Origin: Meconema thalassinum
Lineage: Eukaryota > Arthropoda > Insecta > Orthoptera > Tettigoniidae
Direction of reading: 5' to 3'
Assembly (NCBI GenBank): GCA_946902985.2
Contig: OX336389.2
Coordinates: 1,288,040,792 to 1,288,104,791 of the forward strand
DNA: 64,000 bases
Below are positions 12,501 to 23,478 of this stretch, piece by piece. The position numbers and the translations under genes are program-made. The notes under the pieces were generated by a model. The model saw only the letters and a program-made list of their open reading frames with translations. It was not told the DNA's origin and did no database searches. The stretch's first letter is position 1; each line of letters opens with the position of its first letter.

Positions 12501-13095
12501 CATCTGTAAGCATCAATTCAACTCATAAACTCAAGTGGTCTTCCACTGAAACTCCTAATTATAACAATCATGACAACATGTGCCTGATTGTCTCACTAAT
12601 AATCTATGTGCATACCAAGCTAACTATTTATCATAACAATCATGACGTTCCTTTAACAGATTTATCAAGCATAATTTCAACTCATATTGCGCACAAAATA
12701 AAATATGGCTCCGTAGTGACTTGTATAATATTTCCCGTTCATCATAGCATCTGTCATAGTATTCTCTCTCATATTTTATTTACTAGCTTACTAATAACCT
12801 TGAGTAACTGACCTAAGTTACATTCTCGGCTACTCGAAAGTGCAGCAAAAATTTAGTCAATAGTGGCTGTTTCTTACTCTTCTCTCTGTCTGCACGTGCG
12901 CATTATTTTATCTGTTTCTATTTTTATTGACATGGCTCGCCCTTGTCGACAAAACTCTACCTTCACAACAAAACAAATGCTAGCTACTTAACACTGTTCA
13001 CATGTGCAGCCTGTCAATACTGACACATTATAATCTCAACAATCTGAGCCTAGAAATGCTCCACTCTTCCTCACGTAATTTTCATATACTAATAT
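9514..13095. other. Long AT-rich stretch, no gene recognised
   Basis: No reverse transcriptase, transposase or splice-bounded exon was identified in 3.6 kb. It may be decayed retroelement or intergenic/intronic DNA. Confidence 0.45.
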
Positions 13096-13288
13096 TGTAA
13101 TGGTTTTGCTTAGCCCTCACGTTGAGCGGCAATTGTAATGTTAATTAATGCCCCCCTTGTTGGTAGCGACAAATGTAATGGTATTTGTTAAGCTCCACGT
13201 TGAGCGAACAAATGTAATGTGTTTTACCTGGGCGGACTATTTGCCAGAAAATACTACTGCTATGTTTGATCTATGTTGGGCGCCAAGC
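13096..13288 (-). repeat. Tandem 38-40 bp units resembling an LTR/primer-binding-site junction
   Basis: TGTAATG recurs at 13096, 13134, 13174 and 13213 (periods 38, 40, 39). Units 1 and 3 end in cacgttgagcg. On the minus strand this reads CGCTCAACGTG, close to the TGGCGCCCAACGTG-type primer-binding site used by many LTR retrotransposons. A better match, ttgggcgcca, lies at about 13278-13288. This suggests repeated copies of an LTR edge plus primer-binding site. No long terminal repeat pair was located. Confidence 0.45.
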
Positions 13289-14380
13289 TGGATACACTGT
13301 GTTCCAAGCTAAATTTATATATTTAATATCGACCCCTAGCGTGAGTAGAACATATGAGAGACTCTTAATGACTAGGCCGTGGGATGATTGAATCATCAAC
13401 CCAGACAACATTTGATTGTGGAGAAGGATGAGGTATTATGACTATTGCTACCTACTGGAATTAAAGAATCTACTTGGTAATAATTGAATTTAATACACTT
13501 AGAATATATGATGGCAACATGAATAAAATTAACACTGTTAACGGAGCACACTACTTTAAACATTGCCACGAACAAAATTACCTAATACGCCGGTCGGGAG
13601 AATAACGTGAATTTAACTTATTTCCAAATTAATGCTTAAAGAATTTATATAGCCCTATTGAGAAACAGAGAGTGTGTGTCGTAGATTACTTGTGCTTACC
13701 AACGGAAACATTGTCTCCACATGGTTGATGTCTCGCAGCGTCGGATGCTCTGCATTGGTGTTGACGGCGTCAGATTCTTCCTCGTTGATCAAAAGTAATC
13801 GTTACAGCTTGTGGTGGAGTCTATTCCATGAACCACAACACGTCGTCTGGCTAAACACTCCAAGACGCGTGGAACTCATGATCTGATGTGATCAGCGGAG
13901 TCAGCGTGAATAAAATTGTCCCACTTGGGACTGTAACGTGTTTTTCGAGGGGTTTTTATGCAACTGGCATAAGTCAGTAGGAAGCCATTCTCTATTTATT
14001 TACGCGGCAAATTGTTCAGCCAAGATAAATTTTCATGTTAATTTATTATAATTATTATTAAGGTATTTTCGGAGCATTTTATAAAAATTATTAGCATTCA
14101 GATAGGTTTTCTATGTCTTAGAAAACGCTATCAAGCAAATTATTACAAACGACGATATCATAGAAAATTATCTGATTACGGAATTTTACGGAGTTTTGTC
14201 AGTTAGGGTATTTGAGAGAGATGAGTCACGGGGAATTCAAATACAAGCTTAATCTTGTCAGGAAGTATTACGCAAGGCTGGGTCGCATCGTCAAGGAAAG
14301 GCGAATATACGGAACGGAAATCGACTTCTCCCTCCCGCGGAGTGTAATGAGCCAGAGAAGGGGAAGTAGCACATGGGGTG
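13289..14380. other. No gene recognised; possible LTR-derived DNA
   Basis: Lies where a 5' LTR would be if 13096-13288 is a minus-strand primer-binding region. No matching second LTR was found. Confidence 0.3.
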
Positions 14381-14475
14381 CAGCCAATCAGTGGAGACGA
14401 CGTAAGCTAGTTGGGACTGGAGTGGGGATGCGACGGGTGCATATATCGTTCGACGCGCCGTGAAACGAGGACTAT
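14381..14475 (+). promoter_or_regulatory. CCAAT/TATA promoter-like segment
   Basis: A CCAAT box (agccaatcag, about 14382-14391) is followed 50 bp later by a TATA-like gcatatatcg (about 14439-14448) in a locally GC-richer stretch. Start of transcription would be expected near 14470, giving a leader of about 175 bases to the ATG at 14647. This is inferred from motifs alone. Confidence 0.35.
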
Positions 14476-14580
14476 CTGTGTAGAACTTAACGAGTACGGA
14501 TGCACGCGGGAGTCGCTCCGATGTTCCGTGGATCGGAGGACTAACTTTTGTAAAACTTAACCAGTGTGGTTGCACGAGTG
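14468..14580. repeat. Imperfect tandem duplication in leader
   Basis: gaacttaacgagtacggatgcacg (in part) near 14481 recurs as aaacttaaccagtgtggttgcacg (in part) near 14553; the period is about 72 bp. Confidence 0.4.
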
Positions 14581-14646
14581 TTTGGGATCGATGTACGGAC
14601 CATAGAATTATCTAATCTACCAGAATATCATCAAATAACGAAGAAG

Positions 14647-14722
14647 ATGGCGACGTCCAGGAGACTGTGGGAAGCACACAGCATCATCCAGTACGAGGGA
14701 AATGCTTTAGCAATTTCCAGTG
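14647..14722 (+). CDS. Candidate short first exon
   Basis: An ATG in good context (aagATGgcg) opens 25 codons beginning MATSRRLWEAHS and ending at TTTCCAGTG|GTAAGC, a good splice donor. It lies downstream of the CCAAT/TATA segment. Its outgoing phase (one base of a split codon) fits the incoming phase of the exon at 18188, which needs two bases. That fit has a one-in-three chance of being random. I do not recognise the peptide. It could also be a retroelement leader. Confidence 0.3.
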
Positions 14723-16207
14723 GTAAGCGCAAATGACGCAGAAATACGCAATCTCTCATTTTTCTTTGTTTTACATTTCATATTTCAGTAACTTCATAGC
14801 TTGGAAATAAGAGTAAAATCAATAATTTATCAGACTCCGTTTTCACGTAATTTTCTATCGGTAATATTCAAATCACAACGCTCCAATTTAAATTTTATAC
14901 TTATTATTATTATTATTAATTTTGCTATTCTTGTTTTATATAATAAATTCATTTCTTTTACAATGCAATCTTTGCTTTCAGTAGGTAGCATTAGATATAG
15001 ACCAATTCCTTCTCCTGATACAATTGTTTGTTGGGTTAATGATCAAATCATACCACGATCTGAGTGAATAGAGTCTTGAAGGTGTTCTGCCAGAGCTAGA
15101 CGTTGTTAAATACAAATTTAGATTTCAACATTGCGTTGAGGTCTTGGCGCCCATTAAAACAACATAGCTTAGGCAAAGGTAAACAGTTACATCTATCACC
15201 CAACAGTTAGGGGTAGCCATAAACGTTTCAGGACTAACGAACAAAGTACCTCCTTACTGCTCCAAGCGTAAAGTCTTAATGCCTGTCCTCACTCACACCG
15301 CGCGTCCACTATATCTTCTATCTTCTCCCACCAGGGTCTAGCTTAACACTGCGCCCTCGCTGTTTCGACCAATCCGCGTGCGTCACGTATGTTGCCATGC
15401 CCGTGCTTCGTTGCTTCTTCTTCCTTGATTGGCTGGTCACCACGCGTGGCTATTCCCGCCATGAGGCTGCCTCCCCGTATTTATATTTCCGTATCCGGGC
15501 AAGACGTAGATCATACAAGTTTTCTTGCTTTGAAGTGTTCCCTCGGATTTCGTAATTTTATTGTACTCCAATCTATTCTTGTATTGAAATACCCAGTGAG
15601 TCACACACCACTCTCTCTTAACCCTAATGAATAAAATCCCGAATTTACATATGAAATGATTTGCCGTGCAATATTATATTGGAATCATCCAATATAGATA
15701 CGGATTTCTACTAGTAGAAATCCTATCTGTAATCTTCCAAATTTAAAAGCTCCAAAAAAATGACGTTATAAATATTAATAATAATAATAATAATAATATG
15801 AAATATGAAATTGAATAAACTGAAATAATTTAACTTGCCCGGATTATTGCCGCGTTTAACAAATATGATATAGTCCAACTAACTTGTGTTAGTGGCATAA
15901 AACTCCCTAGAAAAACATGTTACAATATCACTGGTTATAAATGTTACATACACAAGGACCTTATTAATTATCCTGCCTTACTTAAATCTGTACAGTTAAT
16001 AAATATGCAATTCAGCCTACAAAAGAATCATCACTTCAACATCAACTACTGCAATGGCTATTTTGCTTTGTTGTACCTTAGCATCTGGATTCATCAGTTT
16101 TGAGAGTCTCCTGCTCGACTTAGGTCCACTCTCCTCCATCTGGGATCCACAATGTGGATTTAAGCTTCCAACGCAGCTTTCATCACAAACTGAAAGGTAG
16201 AGCTCTC
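14723..16207. other. Non-coding; second CCAAT/TATA-like segment at about 15365-15500
   Basis: Contains CCAAT at 15368, inverted CCAAT (gattggctgg) at about 15427 and a TATA-like tatttatatt at about 15478, in a GC-richer patch. A TTGGCGCCCA-type motif lies at about 15136. There are ATT/AAT microsatellites near 14905 and 15775. No coding resemblance. The patch could be an LTR promoter or a host promoter. Confidence 0.4.
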
Positions 16208-16325
16208 GACGTAAAGGAAGCAATCGAGATAAAATAGCTAAAATAAACAACCCCAATAATTTAAACGAACATAGGCTACATTCATGGAGAAATCACCTCT
16301 CTTTACACTACTAGAAAACATCCCC
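16208..16325 (+). mobile_element. Penelope-like endonuclease fragment
   Basis: About 115 bp match, with scattered differences, the 3' end of the GIY-YIG endonuclease frame at 29345-29455: gtaaaggaagcaatcgagat, then gttcatggagagctcac-like text and an actac-aaaaaca-like end. It has an in-frame stop and is a dead fragment. Confidence 0.7.
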
Positions 16326-16585
16326 CCCTTGCAGTCGTAATGCATATGTTGCAGGGTCCTTATGGCAATATTGACTTCCCAAACTATTCAACATGGTTCT
16401 TAAGAGTAAGATATTGCATTATGTACAGACAAACAGTTTCTGTTTAAACATGGCTGTGCACCCTCTTTTTTTCTTCTTCAAATTGACATCTGGCAACCCT
16501 ATTTTCAGGCCACTGGCAAGGATAGAAAAAATGTCTCTTCTCTGACTACTCAGTCTTTTCTCAGCAAAATCTTTTATACATAGTA

Positions 16586-17918
16586 TAGTCATTAAGTCCT
16601 GAGACTGACCGCATGACGGCGCTGAGGGTCACTATAGCGCATAGGTGGTGTCGTGGTATGGTATCATGTAAGTTAGTCTCTTGTCCCTGCAAGAGACAGT
16701 TGAGTGCATGCACTGGCAGCAGACGTACGGTCGTCGTCGTGACGGTGAGTTGAATGCACCAGTCGGACCTTGACATGTCACAGTTGGAGCAAAGGGCAAA
16801 CATTAAGTTCTGCCAGAAATTGGGCAAAACCGCTGCTGAAACGTTTGAAATGATGCAGCAGGTGTACGGTGAGGACGCAGTGAGTCGCAGTGTTGTGTTC
16901 AGGTGGCACCAACGTTTTGTGCAAGGATGGGACAGTTTGGAAGATGATGTGCGTACTGGTCAGCCACAAACAGTTCGAACGGAACGCAAGATCCAGGAAG
17001 TTGCTACGTTGGTGCGTGCTAACCGCTCCCAATCGGTAGACGCTCTTGCGGCAGCAGTAGGGGTCAGCCATGGTATGTGCCACAAAATTCTGACGGATAA
17101 CCTCAACATGTCGTGGTACCCATCATAGTGTGCAAGGAATCCCGTCGCAAGACCAGCGTGAGGATCGCATGACGATTTGTGGTGACCTCATCAGTAGTGC
17201 TGACGATGATCCGACGTTTCTCAACTGGATAATAATGGGAGACAAAAGTGTTTCCTGTACGATCCGCAACTGAAACGACAATCAGCCACCTGGAAAACGC
17301 CATCATCACCACGGCAGAAGGAAACCACGACAAGACAGGTCAAAAGGCAAGGTGATACTGTAACTGTTGTTTGATTCAAATGAAATTGTTCACATGGAAT
17401 TCCTACCAGATGGTGCAACTGTTAACGAAACCCGCTACAAGGGGATGCTTGGCCGTTTACGCGATGCAATTCGCCATAAGCGACCTGGGCTTTGGCGTAC
17501 AAAGAATTAGCTGTTGCTACATGACAACGCCCCTGAACATCGCTCTGTCCTTGCCCGAGAGTAGCTTGCAAGGCAACAGGTGACAGTTTTGCCCCACCCT
17601 CTGTACTCACCTGATCTCGCACCATGCAATTTCATTCTTCTTCCTCGCCTGAAAGCACTCCTACGTGGGCGCAGATTTCGGTTGTCCGAAGAGGTCATGA
17701 CAACCACAAGAGAAGCCATACGGGACCTTCCTGCCTTGAACGGTGCTTCCAGCAGCTATACCAACATTGGCAAAAGTGCATAACGGCCAACAGCGACTGT
17801 TTTGTGGGTGGATGTGGTTCTGTGTAGGTGTACGCCGGGTAATGCGGCAGCGTGTGCAACATACAGAGTCGTGTGGTGGCCTATCTTCCATGCGTCAAGT
17901 CTCAGAACTTAAATACTG
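16586..17918 (+). mobile_element. mariner-family transposon, complete ends
   Basis: A 1333-bp element flanked by TA (16584-16585 and 17919-17920). The ends are imperfect inverted repeats: tagtcattaagtcctgagac on the left, against cagtatttaagttctgagac reading in from the right. The size is normal for mariner. It carries a transposase gene described separately. Confidence 0.85.
16754..17826 (+). pseudogene. mariner transposase, frameshifted
   Basis: The first 124 codons are open and hold the mariner helix-turn-helix region (QRANIKFCQKLGKTAAETFEM, in part, then VFRWHQRFVQG and RTGQPQTVRT). After a stop at 17126 the catalytic half is recognisable only in shifting frames. WKTPSSPRQKETTT lies near 17290. 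The second catalytic aspartate belongs to a HDNAPEH-type motif near 17520, here split by frame changes. YSPDLAPCNF lies near 17600-17630 and HWQKCITAN near 17770. Dead copy. Its family differs from that of the element at 20613. Confidence 0.85.
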
Positions 17919-18187
17919 TACCATGTATATGATCTAGTGTATGGGTTAACATAAATAAATAAGTAAAAGGAATCATAACAAAACAAAAAGGAAACAATAA
18001 TTTCAAATCCAATATTTTGATCTTGTTAATTTTTTTGGATGACAAATTTTGAAAAGAAAGCTCACAGTTTTACTCCCATTTTATGATCAGTTTTTTTTTT
18101 TTTTTTAATGTTCATTTTGTATATATAATTTAATGTGGTCATACTACAGTGTATTTGACCTGATTTCAGCTATAATCTTGTTTGCAG

Positions 18188-18366
18188 ACAAGGTGAGCCT
18201 TGAACAACACTGCAAGGTCCTCAGCTTGGCATACTGCAAGTGTTTTGTGTTTACACTCTTCAAGTCCCTACATTTGATATATGAAATGCATGCTGCTGAT
18301 GTGCAGGCAGCTGTGGACGAGTGTGAGGAGAACCTCATTGATATAAATGTCACTGAGTACTTGAAG
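18188..18366 (+). CDS. SZT2: Host exon, putative SZT2-like KICSTOR subunit
   Basis: A 179-bp exon bounded by ttgtttgcag| and |gtagag. It takes two bases of a split codon and ends in phase 0. The peptide includes KVSLEQHCKVLSLAYCK, CFVFTLFKSLHLIYEM and DECEENLIDINVTEYLK, a helical, cysteine-containing stretch not like any transposon protein. It joins the next exon at 18453 in phase over an 86-bp intron. SZT2 is a giant scaffold that, in the KICSTOR complex, holds GATOR1 at the lysosome to restrain TORC1 when amino acids are scarce. The name is from memory of conserved blocks and is unverified; that this is a real exon is better supported. Confidence 0.55.
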
Positions 18367-18452
18367 GTAGAGTGTGCATGGTTTCCCTATAGTCACATCT
18401 TCATGTGTATTTTTGCTGAACATTATGAATTATTCCTCAATTGTCTTTTCAG

Positions 18453-18902
18453 ACTGTTTGTGGTCATCTGAAGGACTTCTGTATCAAAATGAAAGTGGAC
18501 GAATTGAATAGACACAGTGTAGCAAATAGCCCAACTCGCGGTATTAACACGTCATCTGATGCAGTGCCTGTGAATAGTATATCAGCTGTTACCACTTCTT
18601 CAACATCTGACACGAGTGCCACCACCACGACTATGGCCACGCCACTAAATGAAGTACCTGCCAGTAGTGAAGCCAACACCACCTCGCCTGTGGAACCACC
18701 TCCAGCCAACATTTCAGAACCAAAATCGGCTGTGATGTTCCCACTCTCCCTTCTTCAACTTCACTTTCCCTGTCATGATTTAAAACAGCTACACAGGCTC
18801 ATTAAAGACAAATTCCTGGGCATTCTGTTGACATCGTTTAAGCCTGTGCCATCACATCCGCAGTTCCTCTTCTGTGCTCCATACTGGGACAAGATTCAGT
18901 TG
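18453..18902 (+). CDS. SZT2: Host exon, putative SZT2-like KICSTOR subunit
   Basis: A 450-bp exon (150 codons, phase 0 in and out) after tgtcttttcag|, ending ATTCAGTTG|GTAAGG. The peptide starts TVCGHLKDFCIKMKVDELN, goes through a low-complexity Ser/Thr/Pro linker (SAVTTSSTSDTSATTTT), and returns to ordered sequence: SLLQLHFPCHDLKQLHRLI, then SFKPVPSHPQFLFCAPYWD. The open frame with a flexible linker is typical of a long scaffold protein. The next in-phase exon was not found; the open stretch at 18955 has the wrong phase. Confidence 0.58.
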
Positions 18903-19407
18903 GTAAGGCTGATATTATTTTACTTAAGTATCTGAGCATATCTTTGAACCCCAGTGATTACTAAAATTGAACCTGGCAGAAAATATATTTGGATCATTAT
19001 CTGTTGTAAACTACCAAACTATCTTCGTTTTGTTGCTGATGATCATGGACATTTAGTGAAAATAACCAAAGGAATGAGTTCATCACAAGCCATGAAAGCA
19101 TGGTATAATAGTAATTAATGCCATACCAAAGCAAGAGAGGAAAGTTTGTTTTTGTTAACTTGACCCCATTTAGGTTACATTAAATTTAGGTAGTTTAAAG
19201 ATTTTGTCCTTGGTCGAATGAGACAGTCTCGAGTTTCCGCTGAGCTCGGGCGAAACGAAATTGCCGTACCACTACCCCCCCCCCCCTTGGCCAGAAATCT
19301 GGTGTCGAAATAGACCTGTGTACTCAACACTAAGAGTATTATGTATGCACATTGTGCGATATTTCGTTATTATTAAAATTTAGGTAGTTGACAGAATTCA
19401 ACCAAAT
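18903..19407 (+). other. Intron start, poly-C tract
   Basis: Follows the donor at 18903. A run of 13 C lies near 19274-19287. An open stretch at 18955-19110 is discussed under rejected items. Confidence 0.5.
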
Positions 19408-19413
19408 AATGAC

Positions 19414-19597
19414 GACCAAGGGGAAGACCAAGAGATAGATGGCTGAAAGGAGTGGAGGAATGTGTCAAGAAGAGAGGCGAGGACTGGACCAGAGTGACAG
19501 CGGAGAGGTGGTGGGAAGAAAGAACTAAGTGGCGAGGCTTATGTTCCAAACAGACCCAGCCTGGGGCTGGAAACTGTACAAGATGATGATGATGATG
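19414..19597 (+). mobile_element. RTE-like LINE 3' end, (GAT)n tail, TSD
   Basis: A 184-bp, strongly 5'-truncated copy flanked by aatgac (19408-19413 and 19598-19603). The encoded end (RPRDRWLKGVEECVKKR, in part, GEDWTRV) is almost identical to the fragment at 5599-6334. It ends in GAT triplets and lies in a putative intron. Confidence 0.85.
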
Positions 19598-19603
19598 AAT
19601 GAC

Positions 19604-20036
19604 AGCAGTAACTATGCTTGCTAAGGCACAGCAGCAGCCTATGGGGCCAAACTATCGGCGGACACGATAGATGAGGGTTCGAATCCCACCATCAACCTTC
19701 CTTGAAATGACTTTCTGTGGTTTCCCATTTTCAATTTCAGGCTACAATGCTGGGACCCTTCTAATAGGTCATGGCTGCTTCCATCCAACTCTAGCCCAGT
19801 TTCATTCATCTTCATTTTATCTTTCATTAAATCCTCTCACGAGGTTGGCACCGGGAAGGTTATCCAGCCAAAAAATACACCCACCACGTAAGAATTCATT
19901 GCATCTCATCCCGACCTCATTGGAACAGGAGAAATAAGTAGAACATGCAGAATTCAATCAAATGTATTTTTCTACTGAAATTTATTTATCTACGACTCCT
20001 ATATAGCTAGTTATAGCAAATATATTTGGATTATAT
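19604..20036. other. No gene recognised; possible SINE remnant near 19640-19900
   Basis: A segment with tagatgagggttcgaatccc near 19668-19687 has a B-box-like core, and the downstream text is SINE-like (gaggttggcaccgggaaggt). No TSD was found. Confidence 0.35.
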
Positions 20037-20043
20037 AATTCCA

Positions 20044-20422
20044 AGCCAGTGAAATGAAATTCCTAAGAAGTATGATAGGAAAGACAAGGAAAGACAGAGT
20101 GAGGAATGAAGATGTTAGGAAGGAAGTTGGGATGGAAAAACTAAATGAGAGAATTGAGAAGAATAAACTAAGGTGGTTTGGACATGTAAAGAGGATGGAG
20201 GAAAATAGAATACCAAGACAGATGCTGGAGGCGAAGTGCAAGGGTAAGAGAGCAAGAGGAAGACCTAGAACAAGGTGGATTGATTCAGTGAAGAACAGCG
20301 TAAGAAAAAGAAATCTGGACTGGGACAAGATCGTGGAAGGAAAGAGGAAAGTGGAGAAGTGGCATAAATACCCCGACCCGGCAGGAGCTGGATAAGGGGA
20401 AATGATGATGATGATGATGATG
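20044..20422 (+). mobile_element. RTE-like LINE 3' end, second subfamily, (GAT)n tail, 7-bp TSD
   Basis: A 379-bp truncated copy flanked by aattcca (20037-20043 and 20423-20429). Its frame 20054-20395 reads KFLRSMIGKTRKDRVRNEDV, LRWFGHVKRMEENRIP and KRARGRPRTRWIDSV, then stops before the GAT run. It is homologous to, but clearly different from, the subfamily at 5599 and 19414. Confidence 0.88.
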
Positions 20423-20612
20423 AATTCCAGCTGGAGTGGGCAGTTATCACTTGGGCAGTATAGGTTCCTGTGTGCCAACTGTTGTGAGCATTGCTCCATT
20501 GAAGTTTCAATTACGAATTGTAGGATGTTTGAATACTTCACGCTGTCACCAACTTGAAAGTATGCAGCTGATGACCTTGTAACTTAGATTTCTACGATTC
20601 CTAATAGATATA

Positions 20613-21472
20613 AGGTGCGTTCAAAAAGTAACGAGCTGGAGGCTGGAATGCGCAAACCGGTGACTACATCGGCTAATCGTGGCGTGTGTAACGAGGTGTG
20701 GTTCCGACCAGAGCGTGGAAGGTCACAGCCCCTCGCAAGAGGGCACGCGTACACGGCACGTGGCGATACAAAGCGAGCAGCAGCATGCATCAATCGTCCA
20801 ACGCTGCCAGTCGCATTGCAAACAGTTACATGGAGTCGTCAACCGAAGAGCAAAGAGGTGTTGTTCGGTTTCTGACAGCGGATGGAGTAGGGGGAACGGA
20901 CATTCATCGCCGAATGTTACAAGTGTACGGTGAACACTGCATGTCCCTTGCAAGGGTCAAGGCGTGGCACAAGCGCTTCAGGGAAGGACGGATGTCGTTA
21001 GCCGATGATGCGCGGTCTTGGGCACCCCCCTGCATTCCGATGACAACGTCCAGCAGGTTGATGCACTCATTACCCAGGACCGCCGAGTGACAGCGAACGC
21101 CATAGCCGCCGTGGTCGCTCCACGACAATGCATGACCTCATACGGCCAACACAGTCGCGGCACTCCTGCAGATATTCAAATGGGAAGTTCTCGGCCACCC
21201 TCCATACAGTCCAGACCTCTCTCCCTGTGATTACGCCATGTTTGGTCCCCTGAAAAGGGCTCTGCGGGGCCAACGATTCACCTCTGACGCCGACGTCCAG
21301 CTGTACGTGCGGAACTGCTTCACATCGCAGCCCAGGGAATTTTATGAGACAGCCATTCACCGCCTCATGTCACAGTGGGACAAGTGCCTCAACAGCCAGG
21401 GCCAATACTTCTAACATACAGGTACTGGTTTCTGTAATTATGTCTCCGGCTCGCTACTTTTTGAATGCACCT
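20613..21472 (+). mobile_element. mariner-like element, internally deleted
   Basis: An 860-bp element flanked by TA (20611-20612 and 21473-21474). The ends match as inverted repeats: aggtgcgttcaaaaagtaac on the left, against aaggtgcattcaaaaagtag from the right. The N-terminal transposase part lies at 20830-21080 (SSTEEQRGVVRFLTADGV, VYGEHCMSLARVKAWHKRF). The C-terminal part lies at 21180-21414 (YSPDLSPCDYAMFGPLKRA, then MSQWDKCLNSQG). The region with the first two catalytic aspartates is deleted, so it cannot make active enzyme. Confidence 0.85.
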
Positions 21473-21473
21473 T

Positions 21474-21497
21474 ATAGATAGATAGATAGATAGATTT
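21474..21497. repeat. (TAGA)n microsatellite
   Basis: Adjacent to the mariner target site; about six units. Confidence 0.9.
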
Positions 21498-21937
21498 GGT
21501 ATTTAGTAATTTGGGAACTAGTTTGGTTGGTACTTGATTTACACATTAAACACTCGTGTGGTGGCACTTGTCTATTTTTCCAATCAGCTTGAATGTATGT
21601 AACGAGAAGCATTTGACATCGATGTTCTATCCCTTGAAACAACAGTTATCACCACTATTTTCTTGGCTGTAAACCACACCAACGTGGTGCTTTAAATTTT
21701 CAAGTATCATAGTCGGCTACCTATTAGAGAGAACAGTTTCCATCATGGAGACATGATTTTCTACTTCCACTTAGTAATTGGAACATCTTGAAACATGATA
21801 TTTTTCAATGGATGTAATATAACACAATGTTTCTATTCCTGAATATATTTAGGGGAAGTGAGATCTCAGTAGAGGCTGTTTTGTGATACAAATATATATA
21901 GTTCAGTTTTTGTAATTTCCTTTTTGTGTAAGGGTTG
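21498..21937. other. No feature recognised
   Basis: AT-rich, within the putative intron. Confidence 0.5.
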
Positions 21938-21948
21938 TTCAAATGAAA

Positions 21949-22251
21949 GCCGGTGTAGAGGTAGCATGCCTGCCTCGCACCCGGAGGATCTGGTTTCGAT
22001 TCCAGGCTCTGTCAGGGATTTTAGAAATTGACGTGTGGGCTGGAACGGGGCACACTCAGCCTCGTGAGGACAATTGATCAGCTGTCTGGCAGTGAGGCAG
22101 CATCCCGGTCACAGAGTCCAAGATAAACGGCCAAGGGGACCAGAGGCTCTGACCACGTGTCACCCCATAATCTGCAGGCCAAATGGCTGGGCAACGGTCG
22201 CTTGGTAGGCCTAGGCCCTTCATGGGCTGTAGCACCACGGGGTTTGGTTTA
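21949..22251 (+). mobile_element. tRNA-derived SINE with 11-bp TSD
   Basis: A 303-bp insertion flanked by ttcaaatgaaa (21938-21948 and 22252-22262). Head: cggtgtagaggtagcatgcc (A-box-like) and ctggtttcgattccagg (B-box). The body has tcagcctcgtgaggacaat, shared in part with the composite SINE at 43458. The tail is acggggtttggttt. Confidence 0.88.
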
Positions 22252-22262
22252 TTCAAATGAAA

Positions 22263-23134
22263 TATAGACAGATGTCTATAAACAAACACAATACAATATA
22301 TTGTACCTTTCTAAGCAGGTCTTCTAGGATGTGGACTCTCATCTCGTGATTCCAAAAATGTGACTTTCAATGCCGTCCGATTAATACTTTTCAAGTAGGT
22401 CAATTGTGGGCCTTAACTTTTATTCACTATCTCTTGCTGAAATTACATTTCTCTCTTGCTTCGACCGTGAGGCTGTTGACTCTGCAAGCTTTCTCCCAAC
22501 ACTTTGCCAACCTACGTTCTCACGGCTGAGGTCAGTACTCCCGTGAAGGTACCCTCATGGGTTGGGGTGCGTTATGGCCCCCATCCTGCCAATATCATGT
22601 ATGCCAACATGAAAGGTGCCGCGGAAATAAATGGGTGATCTGTCACCGAAGTATGAGATATTCTGGATTCTCATCGTTTGAGCCTATGTGCTAATGTAGT
22701 TATGCAAAAAGGTCTCAAAATATTGGCCGATATACTCTATATTACAACGACAACATACGGTTGATAGTTTGAGGGAGTCTACTGATATTCACCTCCACTG
22801 TTCAGCCAGCTGTCCCAATGCTGAACCCTCTGCGAAGAAGGACGCTGGTTGCTGGTGGGTGATACCACTTTTACAACCCTGATCTGTTTTCTATATTTTA
22901 AATGAGTGATTTCATTTTGTAAATGGGAACTAAGAGAACGTGTTTACTCTTAAAGTACAATTTTTTTATTTCAGTTAGGGTTGCCAGATTTTTATAAGTG
23001 CTAAAGAGGGGCACACCTTGTTTAAAGTGTAGAAATAGTGATGGAAATAAAGATGCTGTACAATCAGCTTAAATGACTGTGAGAATGCTTGACAGTGTGA
23101 TACATAAAGCTTACTTCAGCCTTAATTATATTAT
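22263..23134. other. No gene recognised
   Basis: A GC-richer patch near 22480-22620 may be old SINE sequence but has no clear boxes or TSD. Confidence 0.4.
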
Positions 23135-23151
23135 TTGTTTCTGTATTTACA

Positions 23152-23478
23152 AAGCCTCCGTGGCTTAGGCGGCAGCACGCCGGCCTCTCACCGCTGGGTC
23201 CGTGGTTCAAATCCCGGTCACTCCATGTGAGATCTGTGCTAGACAAAACAGAGGCAGACAGGTTTTTCTCCGGGTACTCCGGTTTTCCCTGTCATCATTT
23301 CATTCCAGCAACACTCTCCACTATCATTTCATTTCATCTGTCATTCATCAATCATTGCCCCAGAGGAGTGCGTCAGGCCTCGGCAGCCGGCACGGTTCAT
23401 ATCCTCGCCGCTAGATGGGGGCTTCATTCATTCCATTCCTGACCCGGTCGGAGACTGGAAGCAGGCTGTGGATTTTCA
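23152..23478 (+). mobile_element. tRNA-derived SINE family A, 17-bp TSD
   Basis: A 327-bp copy flanked by ttgtttctgtatttaca (23135-23151 and 23479-23495). Head: cctccgtggcttaggcggca (A-box) and tggttcaaatcccggtcac (B-box). The body has ctccgggtactccggttttc and ends near gactggaagcaggctgtgg. The same family occurs at 37027-37369 and 55506-55839 in the opposite orientation. Confidence 0.93.

Noticed and set aside
15120..15160. Plus-strand primer-binding site (ttggcgccca)
   Set aside because: No LTR end directly before it and no second LTR found; a short match could be chance.
18955..19110. Open stretch after an AG with peptide resembling ordered protein (KLPNYLRFVADDHGHLVKI) and a GTAATT donor
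   Set aside because: Its phase does not fit the exon ending at 18902 and the intervening intron would be only 52 bp. It may be an old exon or chance; not annotated as coding.
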